NCBI GenBank assembly: GCA_938016265.1
Contig: CALLWB010000035.1
Coordinates: 1-50,033 of the forward strand
Source: an uncultured Saprospiraceae bacterium
GTDB lineage: Bacteria; Bacteroidota; Bacteroidia; Chitinophagales; Saprospiraceae
Direction of reading: 5' to 3'
DNA length: 50,033 nt
In this document: positions 7,099 to 16,759 of the stretch, one piece after another
Position numbering within the stretch: position 1 is the first letter of the stretch
Layout of the letters: each line of letters starts with the position of its first letter
Translations under genes and position numbers: made by a program
Notes under the pieces: generated by a model
The model's input: only the letters and a program-made list of their open reading frames with translations
Told to the model about the DNA's origin: nothing
Databases searched by the model: none

Positions 7099-8799
7099 TT
7101 ATTCCAAAACCATCCATTTTTTAAGTATAGTTTCCCCAGTATTTCGTCGTAAATGAATGTAAAATTGGCCTGGAGTGAAGATCTCCAATTTGTCAGGATA
7201 CAGTCTGATGTCTTCTTTAACATTTGTTTCCCAACTTTTGAGTACTTGGCCTTTGACATCTACTAGGGTAATAGTGGTGCCTTTCGGAATATTGAACAAA
7301 GTAGAAAAACCACCTGCCGATATACTCAACGGGTTATTCCCTAGCCGCAGTGAAGAACTTTCCTCCCAGTCATTTGTGCCTACTGTTGCGGAGTTTAAGG
7401 TGAATTGATATAATGGATAAGAGTTGTTGAACCCTGTGGCCAATTTAGGTGAATAGGGATTGTTCACTCGGAGTTGTATTTCTACTTCATTAGGTATCAG
7501 ACCGTCTGCCATTGATAGCAAGGTGCTGCCAGGTGTCAAAACAGGAATGGTGGTCCACATCACTTCGGCCCATGCATTCAATTGGTCAAATGCACTTCCA
7601 TTCAATTGTAAGCCCAATTGAGCACATTCATCATACAATTCGTTCGTAACGTATACAAAATGCTGCCCACCCAAAGGTAACTCTGTCAAGGAACCAGAGA
7701 AGACGGTGCTAGGAGGAATAGGTTCAACAGTTGTGCTGCTAGGATTCCAAATCATATCCATTCCATTTGAGGTAGATAATCCCAGATCATTAGCTGTTCC
7801 AATTCCAGTAGATGTTGAATTAAAGTAGGTGTTTTCCCCAAAGAAAATGTTCAATCGTTCACCAGATCCTACATCAATTGCATAACCAGGAAACCAGGAA
7901 AAACCTGTTGAACTTTGAGGATTTCCATCTTTATCTAGGGAAGCATCATTTCGGATAGAAAAAGGGAGTGAACCTGGGTTTGGAATACTATCCTGCTCAT
8001 AATAGGGCGAGAAAGTATTGACTACAACGCACCTACTCCATTTCGATTTGTCAGGGGTAAAGAAAATATCAACATTGTTTAGTTCTTTAAGGTTATCGGG
8101 CGGACCGCTGCTAAAAATAATCGGTTTTACAGGTGTTATAAAACTTCCTCCGGGAGTACTAGGTTCCGGTTTCCAGCTTACAAGTTTGTAAGGAAACCAA
8201 GTCCCATTTACCACATTCGAAAAAACCTGATCTGGATCTTTGGCCGCTTCTTCTTCCAAGGGGCCGGTACGAAGGAAATTAGTATAATTAGGAATAAAAT
8301 CATCTTGAATACCAGATAACCACTCATTTCCGGGATTAGCATAAGTTTTTTGCGACCCTATAAAACCATTTGGGGCATTGTTGTTTCCAGGTATTAACAC
8401 TTGTTGTATATTTATTGAAAAGCCCCGACCAGTAATAATTTGATCATTCGATATATCAATGGTATTGTTGGACGTCCACTGATCTCCTGTGTTGACGTCT
8501 TCTAGCATCCATTTTGTAGGCCATCCCTGTGTTTGAAAATTATCATCTAAAATTTTCAAACGATAAGTTCCGCTAACCAAAGATGGATCGAAGACATTGG
8601 AGATAACTATCGGTCCATGTTTGCCTTCATATTTTAGCACATCCTCCTTGTTGTTTTGTAGTATTTTTTGTTTGGTACTATTGGTGAGTTTTAGGTATTG
8701 CTGGCCTGTCCCAGCACCATCGAGGCGCGTGATTTTCACTTGGGCAAACAAGAAATTAGACGAAAAGAACAACAAGGTAGTAAGAAGTAAATATTTCAT
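7099..8799 (-). CDS. Secreted protein, probable T9SS cargo, function unknown
   Basis: A 566-residue exported protein. It begins with a signal peptide (MKYLLLTTLLFFSSNF, cleavage likely after FAQ). The body is rich in Gly, Asn, Thr and Pro and looks like beta-sandwich extracellular material. The last 85 residues (FNIPKGTTITLVDVKGQVLKSW ... GQFYIHLRRNTGETILKKWMVLE) follow the pattern of a T9SS type A sorting domain, although the typical 'YPNP' motif is missing. I recognise no catalytic motif. It stands alone; the 109 bases between its stop and the GNAT start contain a small GC-rich hairpin (GGCAG ... CTGCC, 7067-7085). Confidence 0.7.
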   Translation of the reverse strand: MKYLLLTTLLFFSSNFLFAQVKITRLDGAGTGQQYLKLTNSTKQKILQNNKEDVLKYEGKHGPIVISNVFDPSLVSGTYRLKILDDNFQTQGWPTKWMLEDVNTGDQWTSNNTIDISNDQIITGRGFSINIQQVLIPGNNNAPNGFIGSQKTYANPGNEWLSGIQDDFIPNYTNFLRTGPLEEEAAKDPDQVFSNVVNGTWFPYKLVSWKPEPSTPGGSFITPVKPIIFSSGPPDNLKELNNVDIFFTPDKSKWSRCVVVNTFSPYYEQDSIPNPGSLPFSIRNDASLDKDGNPQSSTGFSWFPGYAIDVGSGERLNIFFGENTYFNSTSTGIGTANDLGLSTSNGMDMIWNPSSTTVEPIPPSTVFSGSLTELPLGGQHFVYVTNELYDECAQLGLQLNGSAFDQLNAWAEVMWTTIPVLTPGSTLLSMADGLIPNEVEIQLRVNNPYSPKLATGFNNSYPLYQFTLNSATVGTNDWEESSSLRLGNNPLSISAGGFSTLFNIPKGTTITLVDVKGQVLKSWETNVKEDIRLYPDKLEIFTPGQFYIHLRRNTGETILKKWMVLE

Positions 8800-9084
8800 A
8801 TGGAATGTTTTATTTACAATTTACAGGGTAGGTAAATGAGAAATCAGAATAACAATTAAACACGACAAAATTTTGTATGAAATGGTAGTCTGATTTAGCG
8901 AAAGAGCAAAGGTCAGTTTTATAGCGTTAAACAAGGTAGAAAACTACTTGCTGATATATTCATTGTAGTAGTATTAAGCTGCAGCCTAAGGGGGAGGCAA
9001 AAATACATTAACAATCAATGAAGAATAAAATGGTAGAAATAAAGTATAATTTGTAAATTCATCCCCAAGGAACAAGGGACGACT
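8800..9084. other. Intergenic region between divergent genes
   Basis: AT-rich, without ORFs. It must hold promoters for the T9SS protein (leftward) and the DUF389 gene (rightward). TATAATTTG around 9045-9053 resembles a -7 element imperfectly. I see nothing else. Confidence 0.35.
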
Positions 9085-10488
9085 ATGAGCAAAACAGGAA
9101 ATAAGCCTGTCGGAGAAAAAAAAATTAGTGAACTCTGGCAGGAAACCAAAGAATTCTTTCATGACTTCGTAGACTTACAGGAAGGCATGGACCAGGAAGG
9201 TACTTTAGCGAATATTCAAAGTAATATATCGATGAAGGGGGCAAATGCTTGGTTGCTAATGTGCTCAATTGTAGTAGCTTCTCTAGGATTGGATCTAAAC
9301 TCACCAGCGGTGATTATCGGAGCGATGTTAATTTCACCACTGATGTCCCCAATTTTAGGCATCGGGCTGGGAATTGGTATAAATGATAAGCAGACCATGA
9401 TTGCTTCGCTTCAGCATTTTGGAATCGCCATTGCTATTGCGTTAATGACAAGTTTCATCTATTTCAAACTTTCCCCTTTCGGTCAGATTACAGATGAAAT
9501 TATGTCTAGAACCTCACCGACTTTGCTAGACGGCTTAGTGGCTATTTTTGGAGGATTGGCAGGTGTTATTTCTATCACAAGAATGGATAAGTCAAATGCC
9601 ATACCGGGCGTAGCCATTGCGACGGCTTTAATGCCACCTCTTTGTGTAGCAGGTTTTGGGCTGGCAAAGGGAGAGTGGGCTTTTTTCCTCAATGCCTTTT
9701 ATTTGTTTTTTCTGAACTCCTCTTTTATTGCGATTACTACCTATATCATCATCCGTTTATTACGGTTTCCCTACAAGGAAATTCTAAACGATAAAGAAAG
9801 TAGCCGAAACCGTCTTTATATAACAGTTTTTTCTTTGATTATCTTGATTCCCGCTTCCATCATTTTATTCAAAACAGTTAAGAAAGTAGCAGAACAACAA
9901 AAGGTAGCAGCTTACCTGAAAGAAAAAATTGAAAACGATGAAACCATTCTGTCCGACTGGACTTTTGTAGATGAAAAAAGGAGTGAAACTGGCGATACAT
10001 TACAACTTATATTGAAAATAATCGGAGATCCATTGAGCCAGGATGACATCCGCAGGTTTGATGCAGATTTGGAAGTCTTATTGGGAAAACCTGTGCACAT
10101 GACTACCTATCAAAGTGAAGAAATACCGATAGACGATATCAATAAATTAGAGCAGCAGGTAAGTGACTTTTTTAAATCCTATGAAAATTTGCAGGCGCAA
10201 AAAAATGCACAAATCAATGTGCTCAACAACGAGATAGACAGCTTGAAAAGTCTGAAATTACGGGATGTTTACCAAGAAGTAGAAAAATTGTTTCCAAGCA
10301 TTGAAGAAATCGGCATATCCAGAAAAATGTCCAAATCAGATTTCAAAACAACAGTTGAAATGCCGATTGTCCTTGTGAAGTGGAAGCCCAAAACCTCACC
10401 AATCCAGCGTCATGAGGAGGCACAATTACTAACTGATTATATTTTGCTTAGAATAAATATTGATACGTTGCAAATAATTGAATATTAG
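9085..10488 (+). CDS. DUF389 family membrane protein
   Basis: A 467-residue inner-membrane protein of the DUF389/TIGR00341 group. The signature block is clear: ANAWLLMCSIVVASLGL followed by NSPAVIIGAMLISPLMSPILG, then further membrane segments (about 109-130, 150-165, 178-225, 248-265). After residue 270 the protein is soluble and includes a coiled-coil-like stretch (about 350-390, EQQVSDFFKSYENL ... NEIDSLKSLK) and a C-terminal alpha/beta region. Many family members are short, so the roughly 200-residue soluble extension is notable but not unique. No function is established for the family. It converges with the L,D-transpeptidase gene with only 7 bases between. Confidence 0.88.
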   Translation: MSKTGNKPVGEKKISELWQETKEFFHDFVDLQEGMDQEGTLANIQSNISMKGANAWLLMCSIVVASLGLDLNSPAVIIGAMLISPLMSPILGIGLGIGINDKQTMIASLQHFGIAIAIALMTSFIYFKLSPFGQITDEIMSRTSPTLLDGLVAIFGGLAGVISITRMDKSNAIPGVAIATALMPPLCVAGFGLAKGEWAFFLNAFYLFFLNSSFIAITTYIIIRLLRFPYKEILNDKESSRNRLYITVFSLIILIPASIILFKTVKKVAEQQKVAAYLKEKIENDETILSDWTFVDEKRSETGDTLQLILKIIGDPLSQDDIRRFDADLEVLLGKPVHMTTYQSEEIPIDDINKLEQQVSDFFKSYENLQAQKNAQINVLNNEIDSLKSLKLRDVYQEVEKLFPSIEEIGISRKMSKSDFKTTVEMPIVLVKWKPKTSPIQRHEEAQLLTDYILLRINIDTLQIIEY

Positions 10489-10495
10489 TGTTTTT

Positions 10496-11266
10496 TTAGT
10501 CTCTTACCTCGTATATCCCCGCTGGATTAATATGGACATAAGGAATCACGCTCGTCTCCTCAAATTTGAGATACACCTTTTGTAAGGGCTGCCAAAGGGA
10601 CTTATGTTTTGGATAGGTTCGGATTAATTTTTTATACTTTGAATCGGTCAATTTAGCAGGGAATAGGTGCACATAGATGGTCTGTTGTCCGTTTCGTTTT
10701 GCCTGTTCCGCTAGGACGTATACTTCTTTGATTTTATCATCAGTAAGAGGAATACAGCCAATGGTCACACAATCCCCGTGAATGAAAATGTTTGCTCCTG
10801 GATCGGTCTTGTTGCCAAGGATCAGATCCGAGCCATTGGGATAGTTAATACCGAGTGACAAATAATAATTGCTATTGGGATTAAAACGATCTATCCGATA
10901 AATTCCTTCAGGGATCTGGTAATCTCCTTGTTTACGTTTAGGACCAAGCACTCCACTGGAATTGCAGAATGGATAACTGATTAGGAAGGAATAGGGTTGA
11001 GTGCCTTTTTTGCGCGTCCAGACCTCTAACAATTCTTCTTCTTTAAATGCGCGAATCAACACTTCATAATCATCAAAAGACAAATTTTGTTTTGCTAACA
11101 ACCGCTTTAAGATCGACGACTTTTCTGCGTATGCAGCAGTCAATCGATCTACTGGCCAACTTACACTTGCTGGTTTTGGAACGGGCGTATTGGTGTCGCT
11201 CCATTTACATTGGCAAACGAGTAAAACGAACAGCCATCCAATAACACTACCTACAATTTTATTCAT
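10496..11266 (-). CDS. L,D-transpeptidase (YkuD domain) family protein
   Basis: A 256-residue exported protein. The N-terminus is hydrophobic with two cysteines (FVLLVCQC), one of which may be a lipobox Cys. The middle carries the YkuD pattern: IPEGIYRIDRFNP...YYLSLGINYPN and the catalytic block IFIHGDCVTIGCIPL (His about 163, Cys about 171). The family forms 3-3 peptidoglycan crosslinks or attaches proteins to peptidoglycan. This subtype, with HGDxxxxGC, resembles the murein transpeptidases related to YafK, so crosslinking versus another cell-wall role is undecided. It converges on the DUF389 gene, and no other cell-wall gene is adjacent. Confidence 0.85.
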   Translation of the reverse strand: MNKIVGSVIGWLFVLLVCQCKWSDTNTPVPKPASVSWPVDRLTAAYAEKSSILKRLLAKQNLSFDDYEVLIRAFKEEELLEVWTRKKGTQPYSFLISYPFCNSSGVLGPKRKQGDYQIPEGIYRIDRFNPNSNYYLSLGINYPNGSDLILGNKTDPGANIFIHGDCVTIGCIPLTDDKIKEVYVLAEQAKRNGQQTIYVHLFPAKLTDSKYKKLIRTYPKHKSLWQPLQKVYLKFEETSVIPYVHINPAGIYEVRD

Positions 11267-11426
11267 TTATTTTAATTACCTATTTCCTAGCAACAATATA
11301 AAATATTCGATGTCAGAAATCTGCTTCCATTCTAGTCTTAACATAAGTTTGACGTTTCTGTGAACATAATGTTATAGAATTATCCTTACATTTAGGAAGT
11401 TGTAAATCTGTCTGAAAAACATTCCT

Positions 11427-12263
11427 ATGGAGCTGATTCCCTTACATGATACAAAAGAACCGGGTGAAGTGTTTGAAGTAGAAGAGTTGACCTATGACAA
11501 TACCTACGACACTTCCGAGTATCACAAACATGCCTATTTTGAATTCTTTTTCTTTACGAAGGGAGGGGGAAGTCACAGCATTGATTTTAAGCCCTATGAA
11601 ATTGAAAATAACACGATTCATTTTGTCTTCCCAAATCAGGTACATCAGGTAGTTGATGATCCAAATACCAGGGGGAAAGTGTTAATTTTGTCAAGGGGGT
11701 ATTTTGTGGATAAATCATTATATATAAGTCTGTTAAAGCATTTTTACCTTCATCCATCCTTATCCTTGCAGGAAGACGCATTCATTAAAATGTATAATCT
11801 AATACAGGTTATTGAAGAGGAGTATCAGGCAAAAGCTACTTACTCCAAAGAAATTGCAAAAAACTACATTGACGTTCTGTTTCGAATGCTGATGCGGGAA
11901 CAAGGAAATCAGCACCCCCAATTCAATCATCAAGAAACAGACTTTCATTTGTTTGTAGAGTTTCTACAATTGATGGAGGAGAATTATTCCAAGCAAATGC
12001 CCGTTTCTTTTTACAGCACCAAACTTGGTCTATCTGATCGAAAATTGAACGCGATCTGCAAATCCATAAACAATGCCACTTGTTCTACGCTGTTGAGTAA
12101 TCGATTAATATTAGAAGCAAAAAAATTACTTATCAATTCAGAATACTCCATCAAGGAGATTCTCTATAGCCTGAATTACAATGATCCAGCCTATTTTCAT
12201 AAATTTTTTAAATCCAAGACTGGAAAAACCCCTGGGCAATTCAGAGATGAAATAACAAAATAG
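11427..12263 (+). CDS. AraC family transcriptional regulator
   Basis: A 278-residue regulator. The N-terminal half is a cupin-like sensing domain (SEYHKHAYFEFFFFTKGGGSHSID ... FVFPNQVHQV). The C-terminal part (about 185-275) is the AraC/XylS double helix-turn-helix, with LGLSDRKLNAICKSI in the first and SIKEILYSLNYNDPAYFHKFFKSKTGKTPGQFR in the second, the most conserved family signature. It is divergent from the L,D-transpeptidase gene and precedes the YCF48-like protein by about 95 bases. Targets and ligand are unknown. A weak -7-like TACATTTA sits at 11387-11394. Confidence 0.92.
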   Translation: MELIPLHDTKEPGEVFEVEELTYDNTYDTSEYHKHAYFEFFFFTKGGGSHSIDFKPYEIENNTIHFVFPNQVHQVVDDPNTRGKVLILSRGYFVDKSLYISLLKHFYLHPSLSLQEDAFIKMYNLIQVIEEEYQAKATYSKEIAKNYIDVLFRMLMREQGNQHPQFNHQETDFHLFVEFLQLMEENYSKQMPVSFYSTKLGLSDRKLNAICKSINNATCSTLLSNRLILEAKKLLINSEYSIKEILYSLNYNDPAYFHKFFKSKTGKTPGQFRDEITK

Positions 12264-12288
12264 TACAATTAGTAAACAAAAAAGTACA

Positions 12289-12319
12289 TTGACGGTGATT
12301 GAAAAAAGGAGGAGTTTTG
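12289..12319 (+). promoter_or_regulatory. Possible promoter of the YCF48-like T9SS protein
   Basis: TTG (12289-12291), 20 bases, then GAGTTTTG (12312-12319), which matches the Bacteroidota -7 consensus TAnnTTTG at all but the first base. It gives a leader of about 30 bases to the ATG at 12358 and supports that start over the upstream TTG at 12289. Confidence 0.4.
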
Positions 12320-12357
12320 TGATCATAAATTACTCTATTCTTAACCAAAATTTTCCC

Positions 12358-13641
12358 ATGAAAACATTTTTCATCATCTGCGCACTGTTCTTTTCCATTT
12401 CTGTTTGTACAGCACAGCCATTTTGGCAAGAAGTGCCTTCCGGCACAACAACGAACTTAAATTCTGTCTCTTTCGGATCGGATAACGTTGGCTATATTGG
12501 AGGAAACGATAGCTTGATTCTTAAATCCATAAACGGCGGAGAAACTTGGTTCCCATTACAAACTACTGGACTTAACTTGTTTGCTGCCTCAGGGAATATC
12601 GATATTATCCACGTCGAATTTGTAAATGAAATGGAAGGATATATTGCAGTCAATAACGCAGATACCCTCGCATTTTATACAGGCGGAATCTACAAGACTG
12701 TTGATGGTGGCGTTACTTGGGCCGAAGATTACACGAATATGTGTTCCGCAATAAAAACACTTCACCTTGATGATACAACTGGCTATTCCATTGGCGCTAG
12801 TTGCTTTGGAGGAAGGACAATCACTAAAAAAGAAAATGGGGTTTGGAGTAACAATCCAACCTATTTGTCCTGGAATATCGAATACCTGAAAGCAATCGAT
12901 TTTTTTGATGTGAACCGGGGAATTGTTGGAGGAGACAGCGCACTTATTTTTAGAACATTTGATGGCGGAGTTACCTGGGATACAATTGACCTTAATCTTC
13001 CTCTTTTTGGTCAGAATGGGGGTAGCATTCTAGATCTACAATATATTAATGATTCGACCATTGTTATGGCAAACAGCATACCTGGTAAGGCCTATTACAT
13101 CAGCACCGACAACGGACTCACATGGACTCAAGAAGGTGCAATTTCTTTTGCATCCCCAAGAATGAAAAGCATTGCCATTGTAGACACTGATACCATCATA
13201 ACTGTTGGAGCAGGCTTCGGAGGCAATCAAGGGATAGTTTACAGCGCGCATAAAGCGACTAATTATTTTCATGAACAACATTTCCCTACTGGAGTGCTAA
13301 ACAGTATTACCGTCGTAAAGAATCCGCTCGCTATTGCTGTAGGAGACAACGGATTGATCATTTCCAACAAAAGGACATCGACTTCCACTGCCAATTTTCC
13401 AAGAGGATTTCCTAAAATTAATATTTACCCGAATCCAGCTTCTGAACAAATAACCGTAGAGTCAGAAAACATGACCCAAATAGAAATCATTGATGTCCTA
13501 GGAAGAGTTGTCAAAACAATTGAGGCACTAGGACATTCCCAAAAAACAATAGATATCAGCCAATTCCAACGTGGTGTCTTTCTCCTTAAAGTTTACTTCA
13601 AAAATGGACAAACTATCTGCAAGGAAGTAGCAGTGTTTTAA
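12358..13641 (+). CDS. YCF48/BNR-like beta-propeller protein with T9SS sorting domain
   Basis: The true start is ATG 12358 (MKTFFIICALFFSISV..., signal peptide ending near TAQ), giving 427 residues. The body has repeated Asp-box-like motifs, INGGETWF, DGGVTWAED, DGGVTWDTI and DNGLTWTQE, each preceded by a 'vGg' strand, as in YCF48/BNR seven-bladed propellers. The C-terminus (INIYPNPASEQITVES ... IDVLGRVVKTI ... GVFLLKVYFKNG) is a standard type A T9SS sorting domain. It is therefore secreted and probably attached to the cell surface. Propellers of this kind bind proteins or glycans, and no enzymatic motif is visible. It is followed 65 bases later by a lipoprotein gene on the same strand. Confidence 0.85.
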   Translation: MKTFFIICALFFSISVCTAQPFWQEVPSGTTTNLNSVSFGSDNVGYIGGNDSLILKSINGGETWFPLQTTGLNLFAASGNIDIIHVEFVNEMEGYIAVNNADTLAFYTGGIYKTVDGGVTWAEDYTNMCSAIKTLHLDDTTGYSIGASCFGGRTITKKENGVWSNNPTYLSWNIEYLKAIDFFDVNRGIVGGDSALIFRTFDGGVTWDTIDLNLPLFGQNGGSILDLQYINDSTIVMANSIPGKAYYISTDNGLTWTQEGAISFASPRMKSIAIVDTDTIITVGAGFGGNQGIVYSAHKATNYFHEQHFPTGVLNSITVVKNPLAIAVGDNGLIISNKRTSTSTANFPRGFPKINIYPNPASEQITVESENMTQIEIIDVLGRVVKTIEALGHSQKTIDISQFQRGVFLLKVYFKNGQTICKEVAVF

Positions 13642-13706
13642 CCTTCCATCGGTATTGTCGCTGCATTTCTTTATTTACTTTTATAACCAATGAAAATATC
13701 TACATC

Positions 13707-14129
13707 ATGTCAAAACTATTTACAGCCCTAACCCTGTCTTTCCTTGTAATTTTCGCTATTGGTTGCAACAAAGAGCCAGACAAACTCCTCGTAATTAAGG
13801 AACAGTTAATTGGAAACTGGACGACTATCGACTACCGATTTGGTACAGAAGACTGGTCGGGTCCCCCAAAACCAGGACTGCCATACATTATTTTAGAGGA
13901 GTATGGATCAGGGTTTGATCTGGATGCGGATCATTATTATACTCATTATAATGAATCACTTCCTACTAATGGCCTACTTCGAGGCACCTGGAAGGTAATC
14001 GATGAAACTACCTTAGCGTTTAATTCTAGCCAAAAACCTTCTTTTGAAGTGAAAATCATCGAGCTAGAAGACAATTTTTTATGGATTTCAGGAGCTAATG
14101 TAGAATACAAATTAAAAAGGATAGAATAG
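13707..14129 (+). CDS. Lipocalin-like lipoprotein
   Basis: A 140-residue lipoprotein. The signal peptide ends in the lipobox AIGC (Cys about 20) followed by NKEPD. The mature part starts LLVIKEQLIGNWTTIDYRF and contains LLRGTWKVIDETTLAF, the pattern of lipocalin-like domains that are abundant in Bacteroidota lipoproteins ('l.GtW.v......l.f'). It is probably an outer-membrane or periplasmic small beta-barrel of unknown ligand. It may be co-transcribed with the YCF48-like gene. Confidence 0.75.
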   Translation: MSKLFTALTLSFLVIFAIGCNKEPDKLLVIKEQLIGNWTTIDYRFGTEDWSGPPKPGLPYIILEEYGSGFDLDADHYYTHYNESLPTNGLLRGTWKVIDETTLAFNSSQKPSFEVKIIELEDNFLWISGANVEYKLKRIE

Positions 14130-14179
14130 TTGCTTAAATTACTACAATACTAGATACGGAATTTGTTGCACCTCCTTTG

Positions 14180-14187
14180 TACCTTTG
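14180..14187 (+). promoter_or_regulatory. -7 promoter element for the GH31 gene
   Basis: TACCTTTG matches TAnnTTTG exactly, with an upstream TTTG at 14162-14165 (short spacing). Transcription would start near 14193, leaving a leader of only about 10 bases before the GTG at 14204. This supports GTG as the start, because no in-frame ATG lies nearby. Confidence 0.5.
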
Positions 14188-14203
14188 TTAAAAATACATC
14201 TTC

Positions 14204-16609
14204 GTGAAGCAAGGGACAAGACAAACATTAGGCAATTTCAAGCATTATCAAATACAAGGAAACTTCCTCCATATAACTGGAGAAGGCGGAAAACTAAGAA
14301 TCAGCCTCCTCGACACCGGAGCAATAAGAGTGCAGGCCATCCAAAACGAGGCAGCCTTCAACGATTTTTCCTATGCCGTGTCTAGGAGAGAAGCAATTTC
14401 GTTTCCTTCAATTATTGAAGAAAGCGATCATTTGATTTGCCGATTTAGCGAAGTGGAGTTAACGATTCAGAAATTTCCTTTGCTCCTAGAGTTTTATACG
14501 CTTACTGGGCAGCTTATAAACAAGGACGATCCATTTGGCATCTCCTGGGATGGAACAGAAGTCACCAATTACAAAACGCTCCAAGAAGGAGAACGCTTCA
14601 TCGGCCTTGGAGAAAAAACAGGCAACCTCGATCGGAGAGGAACGCAACTAACCAACTGGAATACGGATGTGTTTGGCTATGGACCACACTCCGACCCCTT
14701 GTACGCATCGGTTCCTTTTTATATGGGAATTGCCAATGATTTACCCTACGGAATTTTCCTCGACAATACGGCAAAATCAGTATTCAACTTTGGCGCTTCC
14801 AATGATCGGTTTTCCTTTTTTCAAGCAGAGCGTGGAGAACTGGATTATTATTTTTTTTATTATGGAAATGTACGCGGTATCCTGAACAGTTATTCCGACT
14901 TGACTGGCCGAATGGAATTGCCGCCGCTCTGGAGTCTAGGCTACCAGCAATGCCGCTACAGCTACTTCCCCGATACAGAAGTACTCAGTGTCGCAAAGAC
15001 CTTCAGAGAAAAAGAAATTCCTGCAGATGTGATTTACTTGGATATTCACTACATGCAAGATTACAAAGTGTTTACCTTCCACAACGAGCGGTTCCCTGAT
15101 CCAAAAACAATGATCAATGAATTGGAGGACTTAGGGTTTAAAGTGGTGGTGATCATTGATCCCGGAGTGAAAATAGAAGAGGGTTATTCCATTTATCATT
15201 CAGGTCTTGAAAAAGAAGTGTTTGTCAAATACCCGGATGGCACCAATTATACGGGTTCCGTCTGGCCTGGCCCTTGCCACTTCCCCGACTTCACAAAACC
15301 TGCAACCCGCGACTGGTGGTCCAGCAAGTTCAAAGACCTCAGCGAAATAGGCATCAGTGGCTTCTGGAATGATATGAACGAACCCGCCGTCTGGGGCAAT
15401 TCCTTCCCTGACCTCACAGAATTTGACTACGACAACCAACCGACCAACCATAAAACAGCCCACAATATTTATGGAATGCAGATGGCCCGAAGCACCTACG
15501 ACGGCGCCAAACAGTTTAAGCCAAACGAACGACCGTTCATTTTGACCAGATCGGCCTTTGCTGGTTCTCAGCGATTTTCAGCGATTTGGACAGGAGACAA
15601 TTGTGCAGGAGACGAGCATCTTTTGTTGGCCGCTCGGATGATCACGAATCTAGGATTGTCCGGCATGCCCTTCGCAGGAAATGACATTGGGGGGTTCGTA
15701 GGAGATTGTTCGATTGACTTGTACAATAAATGGATAGCGCTAGGAGCATTTATGCCATTTTTCCGTGGCCATTCTATGGTCAATAGTAAAGATTCGGAGC
15801 CCTGGACGTATGGAGAAACTTCAGAAGCGATCGCTAGAAATTACATCAACTTGCGCTACCAGCTGCTTCCTTACCTATATGCTTCTTTTTACGAGTCTTC
15901 CAGCAATGGGATGCCGGTTTGTCGATCTTTAGCCATTGATTACTACCAGGAGGCAGCGGTCTATTCCTATCAAAATCAATTTCTATTTGGTCCGTCTTTG
16001 TTAGTGTGTCCAGTTGTTCCTAATAGAGATCTGGAGAAGGTTTATTTGCCTTCCGGCGAATGGTATGACTTATTTACTGATCAGCTGTTGGAGGGCAAGC
16101 AGGAGGCGATTGTTGAAGTCGCAAAAGACAAAATACCGTTGTTTGTAATAGCAGGGGCATTCTTAATATTGCAATCCGTGATACAGCATACGGAAGAAGT
16201 GGCAAAGGGCCCACTCGAGATTCATTATTACAAAGGCACCGACCCCTTTCAATTTGAGTACTATGAGGATGATGGCAAAAGCTACAATTATGAACAAGGA
16301 GATTATTATAAAATAAATCTCCAAGCCCAACCAGCAGAAAATCAAATTGTACTAGGAAAAAGAGAAGGTAAACTTCCATCAAAATACCAATCTATCCGCC
16401 TGTTCTTTCACGGATTTTCAAAAGATCCGTCCCTCAAAATCAATGGCAATAAAATCAGTCTCCAAAATACAAACTACCAATGGATGGAGCCACTTCCAAA
16501 TTTCAACCCATTCCTATCAAAAAAAGAAGATTTGTCAAAAACGATAATCGATCTATCCTACATCGATTTCCCAATTACAGAGGAAGAAATAGTTGTTGAG
16601 TGGAAATAA
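14204..16609 (+). CDS. Glycoside hydrolase family 31 (alpha-glucosidase-like)
   Basis: A 801-residue GH31 enzyme starting at GTG. The N-terminal beta-sandwich is followed by the catalytic barrel: PPLWSLGYQQCRYSYF, the DIHYMQDYKVFTFHNERFPDP strand, GFWNDMNEPAVWG with the nucleophile Asp (about 389), and IWTGDNCAGDEHL with the acid/base Asp (about 463). GHSMVNSKDSEPWTYGE and YYEDDGKSYNYEQGDYY (C-terminal beta domain) are also typical. There is no signal peptide, so the enzyme is likely cytoplasmic. The family hydrolyses alpha-1,4 or alpha-1,6 glucosides or related linkages, and the exact substrate is not visible. No PUL-type susC/susD genes are nearby. Confidence 0.93.
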   Translation: MKQGTRQTLGNFKHYQIQGNFLHITGEGGKLRISLLDTGAIRVQAIQNEAAFNDFSYAVSRREAISFPSIIEESDHLICRFSEVELTIQKFPLLLEFYTLTGQLINKDDPFGISWDGTEVTNYKTLQEGERFIGLGEKTGNLDRRGTQLTNWNTDVFGYGPHSDPLYASVPFYMGIANDLPYGIFLDNTAKSVFNFGASNDRFSFFQAERGELDYYFFYYGNVRGILNSYSDLTGRMELPPLWSLGYQQCRYSYFPDTEVLSVAKTFREKEIPADVIYLDIHYMQDYKVFTFHNERFPDPKTMINELEDLGFKVVVIIDPGVKIEEGYSIYHSGLEKEVFVKYPDGTNYTGSVWPGPCHFPDFTKPATRDWWSSKFKDLSEIGISGFWNDMNEPAVWGNSFPDLTEFDYDNQPTNHKTAHNIYGMQMARSTYDGAKQFKPNERPFILTRSAFAGSQRFSAIWTGDNCAGDEHLLLAARMITNLGLSGMPFAGNDIGGFVGDCSIDLYNKWIALGAFMPFFRGHSMVNSKDSEPWTYGETSEAIARNYINLRYQLLPYLYASFYESSSNGMPVCRSLAIDYYQEAAVYSYQNQFLFGPSLLVCPVVPNRDLEKVYLPSGEWYDLFTDQLLEGKQEAIVEVAKDKIPLFVIAGAFLILQSVIQHTEEVAKGPLEIHYYKGTDPFQFEYYEDDGKSYNYEQGDYYKINLQAQPAENQIVLGKREGKLPSKYQSIRLFFHGFSKDPSLKINGNKISLQNTNYQWMEPLPNFNPFLSKKEDLSKTIIDLSYIDFPITEEEIVVEWK

Positions 16610-16632
16610 ACTACAACAGTTTCCCACTCTGT

Positions 16633-16696
16633 CAAAAATAACAATGCTACGTTGCAACGAAGGAGTTCGCAGCTACGTAGCATTGTTATTTTTGAT
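16633..16696. terminator. Long perfect inverted repeat, bidirectional terminator
   Basis: A 21-base perfect arm at 16633-16653 (begins TCAAAAATAAC) is complementary to 16676-16696. The inner part folds further through CGAA/TTCG. The outer ends supply A-run and T-run on both strands. It lies exactly between the convergent GH31 and M16 genes. On the minus strand it is followed (towards M16) by a copy of the dispersed repeat ACTCGTTTTCTGACACAAAAC at about 16731-16752. Confidence 0.75.
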
Positions 16697-16759
16697 CAAG
16701 TTTCTACCGGAAGCCGGCCCAGCAAGTTTTGTGTCAGAAAACGAGTTTCGCTACAAATA

